Positions 5,709-5,942 of a stretch of DNA of 5,942 nucleotides are shown here, piece after piece. Positions within the stretch are counted from its first letter, which is position 1. Each line of letters opens with the position of its first letter. Made by a program: the position numbers and the translations under genes. The notes beneath the pieces are model-generated. The model ran no database searches. It saw nothing but the letters and a program-made list of their open reading frames with translations, and was not told the origin of the DNA. The stretch covers positions 1 to 5,942 of the forward strand of contig JAFTHG010000214.1 in the NCBI GenBank assembly GCA_017457555.1, read 5' to 3'. Source of the DNA: Kiritimatiellia bacterium (GTDB taxonomy: Bacteria > Verrucomicrobiota > Kiritimatiellia > RFP12 > DVOR01).

Positions 5709-5942
5709 ATGCAACACTGCTGGATGCGTTTTTGGATGGCGGCATTGGCCGTTTGGGTGACGGTAACCGGATGGGCGGCAACGCCGACTCAGGTGGTGGT
5801 GGCACCGTTGTGTAATCGGACGGTGGCGTGGAATCAGGCCGGAGCGCTGAATGCTTATGTCAATTTAGGAATGGGCTATCCGTGTGGTTGCGATCCACTG
5901 GCGTGGGGTCAGGTGGCAACCTATCATGGCTTGGTGACAAAG
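5709..5942 (+). CDS. Secreted C10-like (streptopain-type) cysteine peptidase, N-terminal part
   Basis: Family C10 enzymes are secreted papain-fold cysteine peptidases. The 78 visible residues start with a Trp-rich signal peptide (MQHCWMRFWMAALAVWVTVT, cleavage near WAA at 22-24). The next part follows the family pattern: VAPLCNRTVAWNQ (31-43) corresponds to the typical PL-x-W-x-Q opening, and GCDPLAWGQVATYH (60-73) aligns without gaps with the active-site stretch GCVATAMAQVMKYH. This makes C61 the likely nucleophile; the catalytic His lies beyond the window. Unusually, the catalytic domain begins almost directly after the signal peptide, without the roughly 100-residue inhibitory propeptide of streptopain. 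D62-P63-L64 replaces the usual VAT. The gene diverges from the TPR/ExbB set and has its own promoter and an upstream operator-like array. Family assignment rests on about 40 residues of motif similarity. Confidence 0.7.
   Translation, partial: MQHCWMRFWMAALAVWVTVTGWAATPTQVVVAPLCNRTVAWNQAGALNAYVNLGMGYPCGCDPLAWGQVATYHGLVTK

Noticed and set aside
5467..5805. Minus-strand 112-residue Pro/Ser-rich frame
   Set aside because: It overlaps the peptidase promoter and the start of the peptidase gene on the opposite strand and has low-complexity composition.

Overview
The window is about 52% GC and bacterial. It looks like a Gram-negative chromosome, because it encodes an ExbB/TolQ-type proton channel and two large secreted tetratricopeptide (TPR) proteins. 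Signal-peptided TPR proteins in front of an ExbB gene are common in the PVC group (Lentisphaerota, Kiritimatiellota and relatives). That is my best guess at the lineage, but it rests on gene style only, since no marker gene is present.

Layout. The left four fifths (1-4883) is one minus-strand gene set, read from right to left. A strong sigma70-type promoter (4855-4883) is followed by a 1036-residue exported TPR protein (4793-1683). After 32 bases comes a 264-residue exported TPR-like protein with a small N-terminal module (1650-856). After a further 138 bases comes an ExbB/TolQ channel subunit (717 to beyond base 1). The gap before the channel gene holds a stem-loop overlapping a second promoter, so the channel can be made both by read-through and independently. 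By inference, the two TPR proteins are periplasmic partners of an energised inner-membrane ExbB/ExbD-like complex.

The right end (5709-5942, plus strand) is the start of a divergent gene. It encodes a secreted cysteine peptidase resembling family C10 (streptopain-like), cut off by the window edge. It has its own extended -10 promoter (5575-5603) and a strong ribosome binding site.

The roughly 690 bases between the two divergent promoters carry no convincing gene but a lot of structure. There are short AGGGAT repeats (5078-5139), T-tracts in helical phase (5178-5228) and a weak terminator-like hairpin (5267-5289). A 13-bp-arm inverted repeat (5389-5422) contains two facing TTATCAACA boxes. 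Directly after it is an array of four 11-bp near-palindromes of the type TTTCGCTGAAA, starting every 22-23 bp (5426-5503), with a possible half-site at 5514. This array is the most unusual signal in the window. It looks like a cooperative operator upstream of the peptidase promoter or, less likely, an iteron-like element.
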